From Nocardiopsis dassonvillei_B (GTDB lineage Bacteria > Actinomycetota > Actinomycetes > Streptosporangiales > Streptosporangiaceae), in assembly GCF_964273065.1 (NCBI RefSeq), contig NZ_OZ186815.1:1-64000 (forward strand): DNA of 64,000 nucleotides, written 5' to 3'. Shown here piece after piece: positions 51,619 to 60,248 of the stretch. Under the pieces are notes generated by a model. The model worked only from the letters and a program-made list of their open reading frames with translations, was not told where the DNA came from and ran no database searches. Numbering within the stretch: the stretch's first letter is position 1; each line of letters begins with the position of its first letter. Both the position numbers and the translations under genes were made by a program.

Positions 51619-51775
51619 AGTGGCCGGACTGTTCCGGGTCAACGTCCACACCGTCAGCAGATGGGCCGACCGAGGGCTCTTGTCCAGCTTCAGGACTCCC
51701 GGCGGTCACCGGCGCTACCTCGCCAGCGAGGTCCACGCCCTGAGGGCCAAGAACTTCGCTCCGATCCGGGAGTGA
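51554..51775 (+). CDS. BldC-like MerR-type DNA-binding protein
   Basis: A 73-residue protein that is almost all DNA-binding domain: LTTSEVAGLFRVNVHTVSRW, ADRGLLSSFRTPGGHRRYL. This is the BldC/small MerR class that lacks an effector domain and binds direct repeats cooperatively. It starts inside the 3' end of the whiB frame. Confidence 0.88.
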   Translation: MLPMPSTIHPSTEPERVLTTSEVAGLFRVNVHTVSRWADRGLLSSFRTPGGHRRYLASEVHALRAKNFAPIRE

Positions 51776-51903
51776 GATCGACGGCCGTTCGCCCCTGCGG
51801 AGGGGGAGGGGCGAACGGCACCTGTGGTGGGTCGCCTCGCCTTCCCGGCAAGGACACAATCCCGTTCCCACCGAATCCTGAGCTACAAGGAGGAGCCGAA
51901 GGC

Positions 51904-52275
51904 ATGTCATCGTCCAGCCGTACCGAACGAGGGCTTCCCCGGCGCCGCCGGTCCAGTGGGTGGGCGTGCGCCTCGGACGGACGTCCGCTGATCCGCCCCT
52001 ACCTGCACCTCGGAGAACAGGTCACGGCCTCGGAGATGGCCCACCGCAGGAACGCGGCCCGAAGCGCCCACGAAGGACTGCGCGTCCTCGGGCGGATCGC
52101 CGTGGACCAGGTTCACGCGAACGCGATGGAGCAGCTGAACGTCCTTGCCTCCGGCCTGGACGTCAGTGGTGGGGCCGACGACCTCGATGACCTGGCCGAT
52201 GAGATCCGCCACCTGATCAACGAGCGGCCAGAGCTGGCCCGGCCTGTGTTCCCGAACACCGAGCAGCCGCTCTAG
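51904..52275 (+). CDS. Hypothetical helical protein
   Basis: A 123-residue protein with AAGGAGGAGCCGAAGGC before the ATG. It is mostly helical (MAHRRNAARSAHEGLRVLGR, VHANAMEQLNVLASGLDVSG) with an acidic segment (DDLDDLADEIRHLINERPEL). No family is recognised. It lies in the regulatory block, 128 bp after the BldC-like gene. Confidence 0.55.
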   Translation: MSSSSRTERGLPRRRRSSGWACASDGRPLIRPYLHLGEQVTASEMAHRRNAARSAHEGLRVLGRIAVDQVHANAMEQLNVLASGLDVSGGADDLDDLADEIRHLINERPELARPVFPNTEQPL

Positions 52276-52436
52276 AACCGCACGGACCGTCACGCATCGA
52301 GACTTCCGAAGAGCCTGCGCTTCTCGTCGACGAATAGACCAGGGCTACCGGAACTCATGGTGGACCGGCCGCTGCCCGGGGATACTGAATGCCGTCGGCA
52401 CCTCCACCCTCTGTGACAGCGCCTGACGGAGACACC

Positions 52437-53681
52437 ATGGTCTACACCCCCTCAGCGGCCCTGCCAGCCGAACTCCTCGCCCGGGAGGACATGCAGCGCG
52501 CCCTCCAGGAGCACGACTTCGCGACCGTGTTCCAGCTGGCTCACCGGTACGGGATCAGCTTCGGAAAGATCGGTGCCTCCTGCGGCGTCAAAGCGGAACG
52601 TGTCGGAAAGATCGCCCGCGACCTGGTTCGGGTGACCAGCTACGACAAGATCTGCGAGATCGCCGACGGACTGCGCATCCCCGGCCACCTTCTTGGGCTC
52701 ACCCCTCGCCCGTGGGAGACCACGCGGCACCGGGGGCCGGCTACCCCTGACCACTCCAACTCGGAGGGAGCGGCATCGCCGGTTCCGAAGCCCAGCGAAC
52801 GCCTGGACTCCGAAGCCCGAGACTGGGCCGACGACGAACTGCGACGCCTGGAGCGCGACTACGACCTGGTCTCCTCATCCATGCTGCTCGCCGAAGCAGG
52901 CCAGATCCACGGTGTGCTGGCCAACGCGACCGTTCCCGCCGACTCCGAGGGAACACGGGCTGTGCTGGAGCTGCGAGCACGTTCGGCCCTCCTGATGGGC
53001 CAGCTCATCTGGGACGCCTCTCACCGCCGCGACGGGGGAGCCGCAGGTTCGTACCTCGACCAGGCCGCGCATGCGGCCCGCCACAGCAGGAACCGCGATG
53101 TCCTCGCCCAGGCCTTGTTGCGCCAGTCGTTCATCCCGCTCTACGGAACCGGCGACAACCGAGGCGCGTTGATCGCTGCCCAGCGCGCTGTTCACGCCGC
53201 CCGCGGGCTACCCGCCGTGCACGCACTCGCGGCTCTGCACGTCAGCGAGGCCCACGCCCGACTCGGTGACCGAACCGCGGCCGAACAGCACCTGACGGAG
53301 GTCGACCGCTTGGTGGAGAAGGCCGACCTCGAACCTGGGGAATGGAACGGACGCCGACTGCGCATCTCCGGATCCGTGTACCTGTCCCTGCGACGCCCGC
53401 AGCAGGCCCAGCGGATCCTGGAAGAGGCGGTCCCCCTGCTGGAGGAACGCGCCAAGTCCCAGGCCATCGTGGTCGCCAACCTCGCCCTCGCCCACCTGCG
53501 CCAACAGCGCCCCGATGAAGCCGCGGCCGTCCTGCACGACGCCATGGACCTCATCGAGTCGACCCGCGCCGGAGGAGCCCTCACCCTGGTCGCGACGGCA
53601 TCACGGGAGCTGTCCCCCTGGAGGGGCGAACCCTGGGTCGCCGACGTGCACGATCGTCTCTTCACCCTCATGGCGAGCTAG
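52437..53681 (+). CDS. HTH-TPR transcriptional regulator
   Basis: About 414 residues from ATG 52437; the frame is open from ATG 52389. Residues about 10-90 form an XRE-like helix-turn-helix (FATVFQLAHRYGISFGKIGA, KAERVGKIARDLVRV, ICEIADGLRIPGHLLGL). Residues 130-410 are TPR-like helices (DREWDADELRRLERDYDLVS-type opening, LRARSALLMGQLIWDASHRR, HVSEAHARLGDRTAAEQHL). Such regulators are common in actinomycetes and may sense a peptide or small ligand through the TPR part. Confidence 0.75.
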   Translation: MVYTPSAALPAELLAREDMQRALQEHDFATVFQLAHRYGISFGKIGASCGVKAERVGKIARDLVRVTSYDKICEIADGLRIPGHLLGLTPRPWETTRHRGPATPDHSNSEGAASPVPKPSERLDSEARDWADDELRRLERDYDLVSSSMLLAEAGQIHGVLANATVPADSEGTRAVLELRARSALLMGQLIWDASHRRDGGAAGSYLDQAAHAARHSRNRDVLAQALLRQSFIPLYGTGDNRGALIAAQRAVHAARGLPAVHALAALHVSEAHARLGDRTAAEQHLTEVDRLVEKADLEPGEWNGRRLRISGSVYLSLRRPQQAQRILEEAVPLLEERAKSQAIVVANLALAHLRQQRPDEAAAVLHDAMDLIESTRAGGALTLVATASRELSPWRGEPWVADVHDRLFTLMAS

Positions 53682-53692
53682 AAAGTAGAAGC

Positions 53693-54418
53693 ATGACCAC
53701 CGATATCAACAGCGCCAAGGACGACATCCGCCAACGCATCTGGTCTCTGCTGGACGCCCGCCGGATCGGCCGGAGCGGGCCGGTCCACGGCAAGATCCCG
53801 GACTTCCACGGCGCTGATCGAGCGGCGCTTCGCCTCGCCAGGCTGGAGGGCTGGGCCCGCGCCCGGGTGGTCAAGTCGAATCCGGACAAGGCCCAGGCCG
53901 AGGTGCGGGCCGAGGCACTTGCCGCCGGGAAACTGCTGTACATGGCCGTCTCCAAGATGGCCACCCCCGAACCGTTCTACGAACTCGACCCCGCCGCCAT
54001 CCACGATCCGGTAGAGGTCGCGTCCACCGGCAGGTGGGCGGCCTCGCACGCCCCCCACATCTCCGTCGAACGGATGCACCCGGTGGACGTCGTGGTCTGC
54101 GGCAGTGTGGCGGTCAACCGGGCAGGCGTCCGGCTGGGCAAGGGAGCCGGATACAGCGACATCGAGATGGGGTTGCTCGCCGACGCCGGGCTCATCGGGC
54201 CCTGTACCCTCATCGTCACGACCGTGCACCAGCTCCAGGTCGTAGACGAAGAACTGCCGGACAGCGACCACGACGCGAGCGTCGATGTGATCGTCACTCC
54301 GGAGGAGACCATCCTGTGCCCGCCGCGCCGCCGCCCCCGGGGAATCCTCTGGGAGGACCTCCAAGCCGAGAAGATCCAGGCGATCCCCGCCCTTCGAGCC
54401 CGACGGCCTGTCCAGTAG
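53693..54418 (+). CDS. 5-formyltetrahydrofolate cyclo-ligase-family protein
   Basis: A 241-residue member of the 5-FTHF cyclo-ligase fold: ALRLARLEGWARARVVKSNP in the N-terminal half, and the conserved nucleotide/folate loop RLGKGAGYSDIEMGLLADAG (LGxGxGYxD pattern). True enzymes convert 5-formyl-THF to methenyl-THF with ATP. The basic substrate-binding region here differs, so it may act on another substrate. It begins 11 bases after the HTH-TPR gene and lies upstream of a Nudix hydrolase. Confidence 0.8.
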   Translation: MTTDINSAKDDIRQRIWSLLDARRIGRSGPVHGKIPDFHGADRAALRLARLEGWARARVVKSNPDKAQAEVRAEALAAGKLLYMAVSKMATPEPFYELDPAAIHDPVEVASTGRWAASHAPHISVERMHPVDVVVCGSVAVNRAGVRLGKGAGYSDIEMGLLADAGLIGPCTLIVTTVHQLQVVDEELPDSDHDASVDVIVTPEETILCPPRRRPRGILWEDLQAEKIQAIPALRARRPVQ

Positions 54419-54581
54419 CGCGCTGAGCGCTCCACGCTGCCAGCGGCACCGACCTCAACTCCATATACGGGGCCCACAGCCTTCCTGACGCCTGGAATGA
54501 GGAGTCCGTCGCTCGGCAGACGGACGTACGGATTCACGAAGGAACGCGAAGCCGAATGCCGGGCGGCGTAGGGTGTGACGG

Positions 54582-55106
54582 GTGATACAGGATGTGGAGC
54601 AGCGCACCCTCGATGCGGTTGATGTCGACGTGCGTCTGGCCGTGGCCGAATTCGACAACGCCCGCGCCTGGCTGGAGCAGGCCCGCCTCAAGCCGATGGA
54701 GCCCCTCTCAGCGGAAGTGTGGGTCATTGACCACGATTGCGGCCACGTGCTGCTCGTCCGGCACCGGTGGCGCGGCTGGGTGCCACCCGGCGGCAAGGTC
54801 GAGCCCGGAGAGACGCCGCGTGAGGCCGCGGCCCGGGAACTCCGGGAGGAGGCGGGCATCTCTGTCGAACTCCTACCTGCGCCAGCTGCCGTGTCGGTCC
54901 GTTCCTACCGTTCGGACTGGACGCCGACACTCGGATTGGCTTACGCGGCCCTTGCCGACTGCGCGCTGCCACTGTCAGGGGAGAGCGGGCAGCCGGCTGC
55001 CTGGATCCCGCTGGAGCACGATTGGGAGAGCGTGTTCCCCGAGGACCGTGACCGGATTCGACGACACGCCCGGCGACTGGCCGAAGCCCGTACCGGCATC
55101 CGTTGA
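54582..55106 (+). CDS. Nudix hydrolase
   Basis: A 174-residue protein with a complete Nudix box (GGKVEPGETPREAAARELRE followed by EAGI) on a helical N-terminal extension (about 45 residues). It hydrolyses a nucleoside diphosphate linked to an unknown group. The GTG start is weakly supported. It ends 16 bases before the stop of the convergent methyltransferase gene. The context, a nucleotide- and pterin-related cluster, suggests a nucleotide substrate. Confidence 0.88.
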   Translation: MIQDVEQRTLDAVDVDVRLAVAEFDNARAWLEQARLKPMEPLSAEVWVIDHDCGHVLLVRHRWRGWVPPGGKVEPGETPREAAARELREEAGISVELLPAPAAVSVRSYRSDWTPTLGLAYAALADCALPLSGESGQPAAWIPLEHDWESVFPEDRDRIRRHARRLAEARTGIR

Positions 55107-55122
55107 CACCGGGCCCGAGGGA

Positions 55123-55953
55123 TCATCCCGCGGCCTGGGCGACGACGACGAGCCAGCTCGTGACGGTCACCTGGCCCGGGTCGACCAGCGCGTAGGCCTT
55201 GCGGAGGATCTCCATGCGCTGTTCATAGGTCAGATCGCCCTCGGGCCGGGCGAAGATCGGGATGGACAACCATGCCCGCTTCTCCGCCATCGTCCCGTGG
55301 TGGGCGACGACACCCGCTTCCAGAACCCGGAACCCCGCCGCACGCAGCTGTGCCCGAACCACCTCCAGGGGCAGTTTCGGCCGGTCCCGGGTCTCTCGCG
55401 GCGGTACATACCCGTAGTCGCGAACAGCCACGTCCTGGATCAGGGCGCTCAGCGACGGTCCGGTGCGGGCGGCCTCCTCGTCGGGATGGGTGACTCCGGC
55501 GAAGCCACCTCCGATGTTGAAGACGAACCGCCCGCCGGGCCGCAGAACACTGCGGACGGCCGTGAAAGTGGCCATGGTGTCGGTCTTCCAGATCGCGGAG
55601 TTGCACACCACCGCGTCGACTCCTTCGCCGACGTGCCGGGCGACGTCCTCGGCTCTCGCGGTGACCCAGGACAGGCGCGCGTCGTGCAGACTCCTCCGCC
55701 CCACCTCCTGCATGACGGCGGAGGCGTCCAAGGAGATGACCCGCGCTCGCGGGGACAGGACGGCGAGCGCGGCCCCGGCGGTGACACCCGTGCCCCCGCA
55801 CAGGTCGACCACGAGCCGACTGCCGCGTAGCTCGGCCCGCTCCACCAGGTCACGGCTGGTGTTCGTGTACATGGGGAAGAGATGGGTGAAGCAGGCGTAG
55901 GCCTCGGCGGTGTGCCTCTCATCCCAGCCCGCGACCGCATCCGGTGGAACCAT
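55123..55953 (-). CDS. SAM-dependent methyltransferase
   Basis: A 276-residue class I methyltransferase. Motif I is LVVDLCGGTGVTAGAALAVL, motif II is VISLDASAVMQEVGRRSL, then VDAVVCNSAIWKTDTMATF, post-motif VRSVLRPGGRFVFNIGGGF, and a C-terminal lid with MAEKRAWLSIPIFARPEGDL. The start is ATG 55953, with GAGGAGAGACC upstream. It is the last gene of the minus-strand deazaguanine region, 25 bases after the DUF2797 gene. The substrate is unknown. Confidence 0.85.
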   Translation of the reverse strand: MVPPDAVAGWDERHTAEAYACFTHLFPMYTNTSRDLVERAELRGSRLVVDLCGGTGVTAGAALAVLSPRARVISLDASAVMQEVGRRSLHDARLSWVTARAEDVARHVGEGVDAVVCNSAIWKTDTMATFTAVRSVLRPGGRFVFNIGGGFAGVTHPDEEAARTGPSLSALIQDVAVRDYGYVPPRETRDRPKLPLEVVRAQLRAAGFRVLEAGVVAHHGTMAEKRAWLSIPIFARPEGDLTYEQRMEILRKAYALVDPGQVTVTSWLVVVAQAAG

Positions 55954-55978
55954 AGGTCTCTCCTCGCTTCCTGAACGT

Positions 55979-56914
55979 TCAGAAAAGAGCGGTCTGCACG
56001 CTCGTCGCTGGGGATGAGTAATCGCCGAGCGCGAGCCGGTGTCCCTTGAGAACGCCCAGGTCCAGCACATAGCGCATAGCATCGTCCGGGCCCGTGAGGC
56101 GGACCAGGGCATGGGAGCCCAGACACGCCTCGACGGTGAAGCCGTGTTCGCCTTCACGAAGGTCATGGGGATACAGGGAACGCCTGACACCAGTGTGTAT
56201 CCGGCGCAGTCCTTCGCCCTCCCGAGGCGGCTGCCACCCTTCCACCACGGTCCTGACGCCCAGATCGGCCAGGAACTCGACGGTCCGCTGCACGGTCTGC
56301 GCGTGTGCTTCCTCGACCTGTCGAAGCTCGCCGGGGTTCACGAGCGCCGCGATCTTGGCGGTCCCGCGCACTTGCTGGACGACCCCGAGGCCGTGTGTGA
56401 CGGCGTCCTCCAACCGCCGTACGGTCCGGCCGTCCTGTGTTCTGGCGACGAAGGTCGCCATCAGCGCCCCCTGCTCGTCCAGGCGTGAGCGTTTCCGGGG
56501 CTGTGCCGCCGTGCCCACCTTGCTGACGCCGTGGGCGAAGGTGGCGATGTACAGCCAGTGGGGCTGGGCCATGTACCGCTCCAGCGCCGGAGACACGTAT
56601 CCGCCGGTGTGGACCTGGTGGGCGAAGCGGAACTCGTCCTGCTGGGCGCACAGAGCGCACTGGCCGCCCCGTCCCGCCTGCGCCCGGTCGGGGCAGGGCA
56701 CCGGTTCCACACGGAAGGTGTCGGTGAAACCGAAGTGTCCGGTGCAGAAGCGTTTCCGGTTGGTCGTTCGCAGGCCGATCTTCCCGCCCATGACCTCGAC
56801 GGTGCACAAGGACCCCGTGGGGACGGGGGCGAGCAGGAGCCGGGGACGGCCACCGGCCCACGTTACCCCGTGGCACACGTACTCGTTCTCGTTGTCGATC
56901 CGGCTCTCTGGCAC
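55979..56914 (-). CDS. DUF2797 protein
   Basis: A 311-residue protein typical of DUF2797. An N-terminal part is followed by a Cys-rich zinc-binding stretch (FCTGHF, PCPDRAQAGRGGQCALCAQQ) and then a GIY-YIG-like half (PHWLYIATFAHGVSKVGTAA, RLDEQGALMATFVARTQDGR, VRRLEDAVTHGLGV). Its function is unknown. The GTG start has GGGAGGAC upstream. It lies between the methyltransferase and kinase genes on the same strand. Confidence 0.82.
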   Translation of the reverse strand: MPESRIDNENEYVCHGVTWAGGRPRLLLAPVPTGSLCTVEVMGGKIGLRTTNRKRFCTGHFGFTDTFRVEPVPCPDRAQAGRGGQCALCAQQDEFRFAHQVHTGGYVSPALERYMAQPHWLYIATFAHGVSKVGTAAQPRKRSRLDEQGALMATFVARTQDGRTVRRLEDAVTHGLGVVQQVRGTAKIAALVNPGELRQVEEAHAQTVQRTVEFLADLGVRTVVEGWQPPREGEGLRRIHTGVRRSLYPHDLREGEHGFTVEACLGSHALVRLTGPDDAMRYVLDLGVLKGHRLALGDYSSPATSVQTALF

Positions 56915-56935
56915 TGCGGAGTCCTCCCGGGGCGG

Positions 56936-57634
56936 TCAGATGGTGCTGAGGGCGAGGCGATTCCACAGGATCTCGGCCGCGTCATCGAGGACCTGGCCGC
57001 GGTCCTTGCCGGCGACATCGATCCACACCCACCCGCCAGGATCTGTCCGGTGGCTCAGCTGGTCGGTGACAGTGTCCTGGTACCGTACGAAGTCGGCCCC
57101 CGCCGCCCCGGAGTGCCCGGCCTCCAGCGAGGTGAAGCCGCCCTTGCGGCGCAGCGCCTCGGCGGCGTCGATACGGAGGAACAGCACCAGGTCGGGGATG
57201 GTGAGGTGGGTGAAGACCTGCTCGGCCAGGTCCGTGGGCACTCCGGGGTTGACCGCGTAACGGGCCAGGATCTTGTGGTGGGCGTTGTCGAGGACGACAT
57301 GCGTACCCGATTCCAACGCGGGTCGGACGATCAGCCGGTCCTGCAACGTGTACCAGGCGGCCAGCGCCAGCAGCCAGTAGTGGTCGCCGCACTGCTGCGC
57401 GACCTCGGCGTCGCGCCGGTAGACCAGGGCGTTGAGGCCGTCGACGTAGGCCGACAGCGCTGGGTCCATGGGGACCCCGGTGGTGTGTTTGCCGACGAGA
57501 ACGGTCTTCTCACCCGCGGCGTTCAGGCGTTGGACGAGCGCGGTGGCGAGAGTCGACTTTCCCGCGCCGTCGATACCGGTCACGGTGATCAGCCGCCCGG
57601 CGGGGGTTGTGCCGGGTCGGGGCTCGGTGGCCAT
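56936..57634 (-). CDS. Thymidylate kinase-like nucleotide kinase
   Basis: A 232-residue P-loop kinase of the dTMP kinase fold. The P-loop is RLITVTGIDGAGKSTLATAL, DNAHHKILARYAVNPG stands in the DR(Y/F) region, and PDLVLFLRIDAAEALRRKGG is the lid lead-in. It is divergent from housekeeping Tmk and lacks the usual DRY motif, so the substrate may be a modified or unusual nucleotide. It sits in the operon between the phosphorylase-like gene and DUF2797. ATG 57634 has AAAAGGAAA upstream. Confidence 0.8.
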   Translation of the reverse strand: MATEPRPGTTPAGRLITVTGIDGAGKSTLATALVQRLNAAGEKTVLVGKHTTGVPMDPALSAYVDGLNALVYRRDAEVAQQCGDHYWLLALAAWYTLQDRLIVRPALESGTHVVLDNAHHKILARYAVNPGVPTDLAEQVFTHLTIPDLVLFLRIDAAEALRRKGGFTSLEAGHSGAAGADFVRYQDTVTDQLSHRTDPGGWVWIDVAGKDRGQVLDDAAEILWNRLALSTI

Positions 57635-57658
57635 GGTCGTTTCCTTTTCCACGGTGGG

Positions 57659-58729
57659 TCAGGTCGGGTCGGAGGCCAGGCGCATCTCGATGATCCGGCG
57701 GATGCGCGTGACCAGGTCGGCGCGCTGCCGCAGGACCTGGAGTAGGCGCTCGTTGGACAGGTCCTCGGGGTAGCGGCGGGCCAGGTTGTTGGAGATCACG
57801 TGCAGGTACCCGAAGCCGATTCCGGCGGCGGCCGCCGCTTGGCCCATAGGACCGATCTCCGGATCGACGAACGCGTGCTGGGCGTTGGCGGCCAGCCAGC
57901 GGTTCCCTTCCAGCAGGACCGAGGGGGAGGTGACGTGGACACCGGTGCGTACCTCTGGCTGGCTGACGGCGGTGGGGCCGAAGAAGTCCCTCCACGCGAC
58001 AGGGGTGCCCTCGACCAGGCTCACGGATCCGGTGGCCAGCGCCGTGTTGGGAACGACCGACGGGTCCAGCGCTCCGACCTTGCCCACATAGACGACGTCG
58101 CGGGCGCCCAGGGCCGCGAGCCGCGCGACCACACGGCCGGCGACGTCGCCCCAGATGCTGTGCAGGAAACCCAGGTACACGACGCGGCGGCCGTGAACGC
58201 TAGCGCTCTGCCAGGCGTACCCGTGCCCGTAGGTCCATCCGGTGCGGCCTGGGGCCAGGTGCTCCAGACCCCATCCCACGACGACGAGGGCCCCGTCCAC
58301 ATCCAGGTCGACCCGGTCGACCGCGGACCGGCAGGCCGCCGGGTGCGGGAACGCGTAGGTGATGTGGTCGTGGCGGCGGTCGGCCATGGCCAGATAGGTG
58401 GCCAGGATCAACCCGTAGTGCTGGACGTAGTCGTGTCCGGGAAAGCACCGGATGACCAGGGCGTCCCCGTCGACCTGTGCGGTGGGCCGCTGCCAGTTGA
58501 AGAGCTTGTCGGACTTCTCGTTGGTGGAGACGACGCAGTCGCGGTCGTAGCCGCCCATGACGCGGATGCTCTCCCAGTCGCGTTCCTGGACGAGGTGGTG
58601 GGTCTTGATCTGGAGGTAGCGCAGCAGGCTTGCCGCGCCCATCGTGTGCTCGTGGGGGTCGATGGGTGCCGCGGCTACTGGGGACTCGGTCGCTTCGCTG
58701 AACGGAGTGCCCGGTACGGGGCTGATCAC
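57659..58729 (-). CDS. Nucleoside phosphorylase-like protein
   Basis: A protein of about 356 residues. The C-terminal two thirds look like a divergent PNP/UDP phosphorylase fold: ARDVVYVGKVGALDPSVVPN, TALATGSVSLVEGTPVAWRD, and FVDPEIGPMGQAAAAAGIGF with YLHVISNNLARRYP in the place of the usual SDN loop. The N-terminus (LLRYLQIKTHHLVQERDWES) is unfamiliar. The GTG start overlaps the TGT-like stop by 3 bases. With its neighbours it could handle a deazaguanine base or nucleoside. The function is inferred from the fold pattern only. Confidence 0.6.
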   Translation of the reverse strand: MISPVPGTPFSEATESPVAAAPIDPHEHTMGAASLLRYLQIKTHHLVQERDWESIRVMGGYDRDCVVSTNEKSDKLFNWQRPTAQVDGDALVIRCFPGHDYVQHYGLILATYLAMADRRHDHITYAFPHPAACRSAVDRVDLDVDGALVVVGWGLEHLAPGRTGWTYGHGYAWQSASVHGRRVVYLGFLHSIWGDVAGRVVARLAALGARDVVYVGKVGALDPSVVPNTALATGSVSLVEGTPVAWRDFFGPTAVSQPEVRTGVHVTSPSVLLEGNRWLAANAQHAFVDPEIGPMGQAAAAAGIGFGYLHVISNNLARRYPEDLSNERLLQVLRQRADLVTRIRRIIEMRLASDPT

Positions 58730-59526
58730 GCTGGTGCCTCCGGGATGCGCAGGGGGCAGTCGGCCGCGCGGCGCACAGCCGCGATGTTCGCCCTGATCAA
58801 GGGGAAGCGTTCCGGGGGGATGGCCCCCAGCTCCTCGACACGGGGGGTCCTGGGCTTGGAGTAGGGGCCCTCGGGCAGCATCGCGATTCCCATCGCCCCC
58901 AGGACCACGGGAGCCGCACCATCGACCGAGGCGATCCAGCCGTGCTCGCGCTGCTCGACGAGCTCCAGGTGGCCGGTGCGACCCAACCCGAGCAGCCGGT
59001 AGACGAGCCGGTGATCGACCAGCCCGTGCTTCTCCAGGTAGGCGGTTGTCGCGGTACGGGTCGCGGACAACCGGTCGGGCGGAGCCGGGCGTCTGGAGGC
59101 GGGCAGGGCGATGGCGCCGACGTAGTCGCAAGAGGCTAAGTGGTCGTAGCAGCGCAGCCACTGCTCATCGTCAGCGGCGTGCACAACCGCGCACAGCCGG
59201 AACTCATCGCTCAGATCCTGGATGCGCGCGGCGGCTTCGTCACTGGCCTTGACGGTGGCGGGCCCGTCGCCCATCACGTCGGGCAGGATGATCTCCTCGG
59301 CGTGCACCGCCCGGGCCGCCCGCACCAGATCCTCCGCAGACAGCGCCCTGCCCAGGTCGAACACGCCGTTGTCCACGATGATCGACGCGCCGCGTTCGGC
59401 CTCACGCTGGAAGAAGGCGCGGTAGGCCAGGTCGTTCAGCACGCGCTGTGCCGCCACGTGGTGCACCGTCGCCGGGTCCTGGGCGACGAAGTCGGCGAGG
59501 TAGGCGACCGGGGCGATCACCGACAC
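58726..59526 (-). CDS. Queuine tRNA-ribosyltransferase-like (TGT/DpdA superfamily) protein
   Basis: A 266-residue TIM-barrel-like protein. GASIIVDNGVFDLGRALSAE lies where TGT enzymes have DSGGFQ, then EEIILPDVMGDGPATVKASD, and CDYVGAIALPASRRPAPPDR. TGT-fold enzymes exchange guanine for a 7-deazaguanine in tRNA; the DpdA branch does so in DNA. It is shorter than housekeeping TGT and lacks its zinc-binding Cys cluster, as in DpdA-type proteins. The GTG start has GGAGGC 6 bases upstream and follows FolE by 17 bases. It is the likely transferase of the cluster. Confidence 0.65.
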   Translation of the reverse strand: MSVIAPVAYLADFVAQDPATVHHVAAQRVLNDLAYRAFFQREAERGASIIVDNGVFDLGRALSAEDLVRAARAVHAEEIILPDVMGDGPATVKASDEAAARIQDLSDEFRLCAVVHAADDEQWLRCYDHLASCDYVGAIALPASRRPAPPDRLSATRTATTAYLEKHGLVDHRLVYRLLGLGRTGHLELVEQREHGWIASVDGAAPVVLGAMGIAMLPEGPYSKPRTPRVEELGAIPPERFPLIRANIAAVRRAADCPLRIPEAPA

Positions 59527-59543
59527 GTTGATGCCTCCGCCGC

Positions 59544-60188
59544 TCAACTCGGCCTCCCGGAGCCGGTGGTCTGCGCGAAGGCCAGGAACTGCTGGGAGAG
59601 GACCGCGTCCTCGCGCAGGCGGCCGAAGGTCAGCACGGTGCTGGTGCTCGCCGATTTCATCCGCACGCCGCGCATGCTCATGCACAGGTGCTCACCGCGC
59701 GCCGCTACGGCCACGTCCTCGTTTCCCGTCGCCTCCTGCACCTCTCGGGCGACCTGGCGGGTGAAGCGCTCCTGGAGCTGGAGCCGCCCCGCATGGCGGC
59801 GTGCGATCCGCGCGAACTTCGACAGGCCCAGCACCGAGTCGGCGGGAACGTAGCCGACTGCCAGCTCCAGCCGCATCGGCAGCAGGTGGTGCTCGCACAG
59901 CGACCACACCTCCATGCCGCCGACCACGACCAGTTGGTCGCTGAGCCGCGTCTCGCTGAAGCTGGTGGGCACCAGGGCCGCGGGCGGTTCCAGGAACTCC
60001 CGCCACCAGCTCGCCACGCGCCGCGGAGTCGCGAGCAGGCCCTCGCGCTCGGGGTCCTCGCCGAGAACGACGAGGAGTTCACGCACCAGCTCGGCCACAC
60101 GGGCGGTGTCCACACCGTCCGCTGTCCGGTGAAGGAGCCGCCCGTCGGGCGCCTCGCTCTCATGTGTTTGAACGCCAGGTGGAGACAC
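59544..60188 (-). CDS. folE: GTP cyclohydrolase I
   Basis: A 214-residue enzyme making 7,8-dihydroneopterin triphosphate from GTP, the first step toward 7-deazaguanines (and folate). Zinc and active-site motifs are visible: WSLCEHHLLPMRLELAVGYV, LGLSKFARIARRHAGRLQLQ, ERFTRQVAREV, and GEHLCMSMRGVRMKSASTST. Its position between QueE and the TGT-like gene makes it a dedicated copy rather than the housekeeping folate enzyme. The start is uncertain (GTG 60188). Confidence 0.92.
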   Translation of the reverse strand: MSPPGVQTHESEAPDGRLLHRTADGVDTARVAELVRELLVVLGEDPEREGLLATPRRVASWWREFLEPPAALVPTSFSETRLSDQLVVVGGMEVWSLCEHHLLPMRLELAVGYVPADSVLGLSKFARIARRHAGRLQLQERFTRQVAREVQEATGNEDVAVAARGEHLCMSMRGVRMKSASTSTVLTFGRLREDAVLSQQFLAFAQTTGSGRPS

Positions 60189-60248
60189 CGTGTTCGCCTC
60201 ATTTCGGGGGTCAGGGGTCGGGGGTGATGCCGGTTCGACGGAGAAGGG

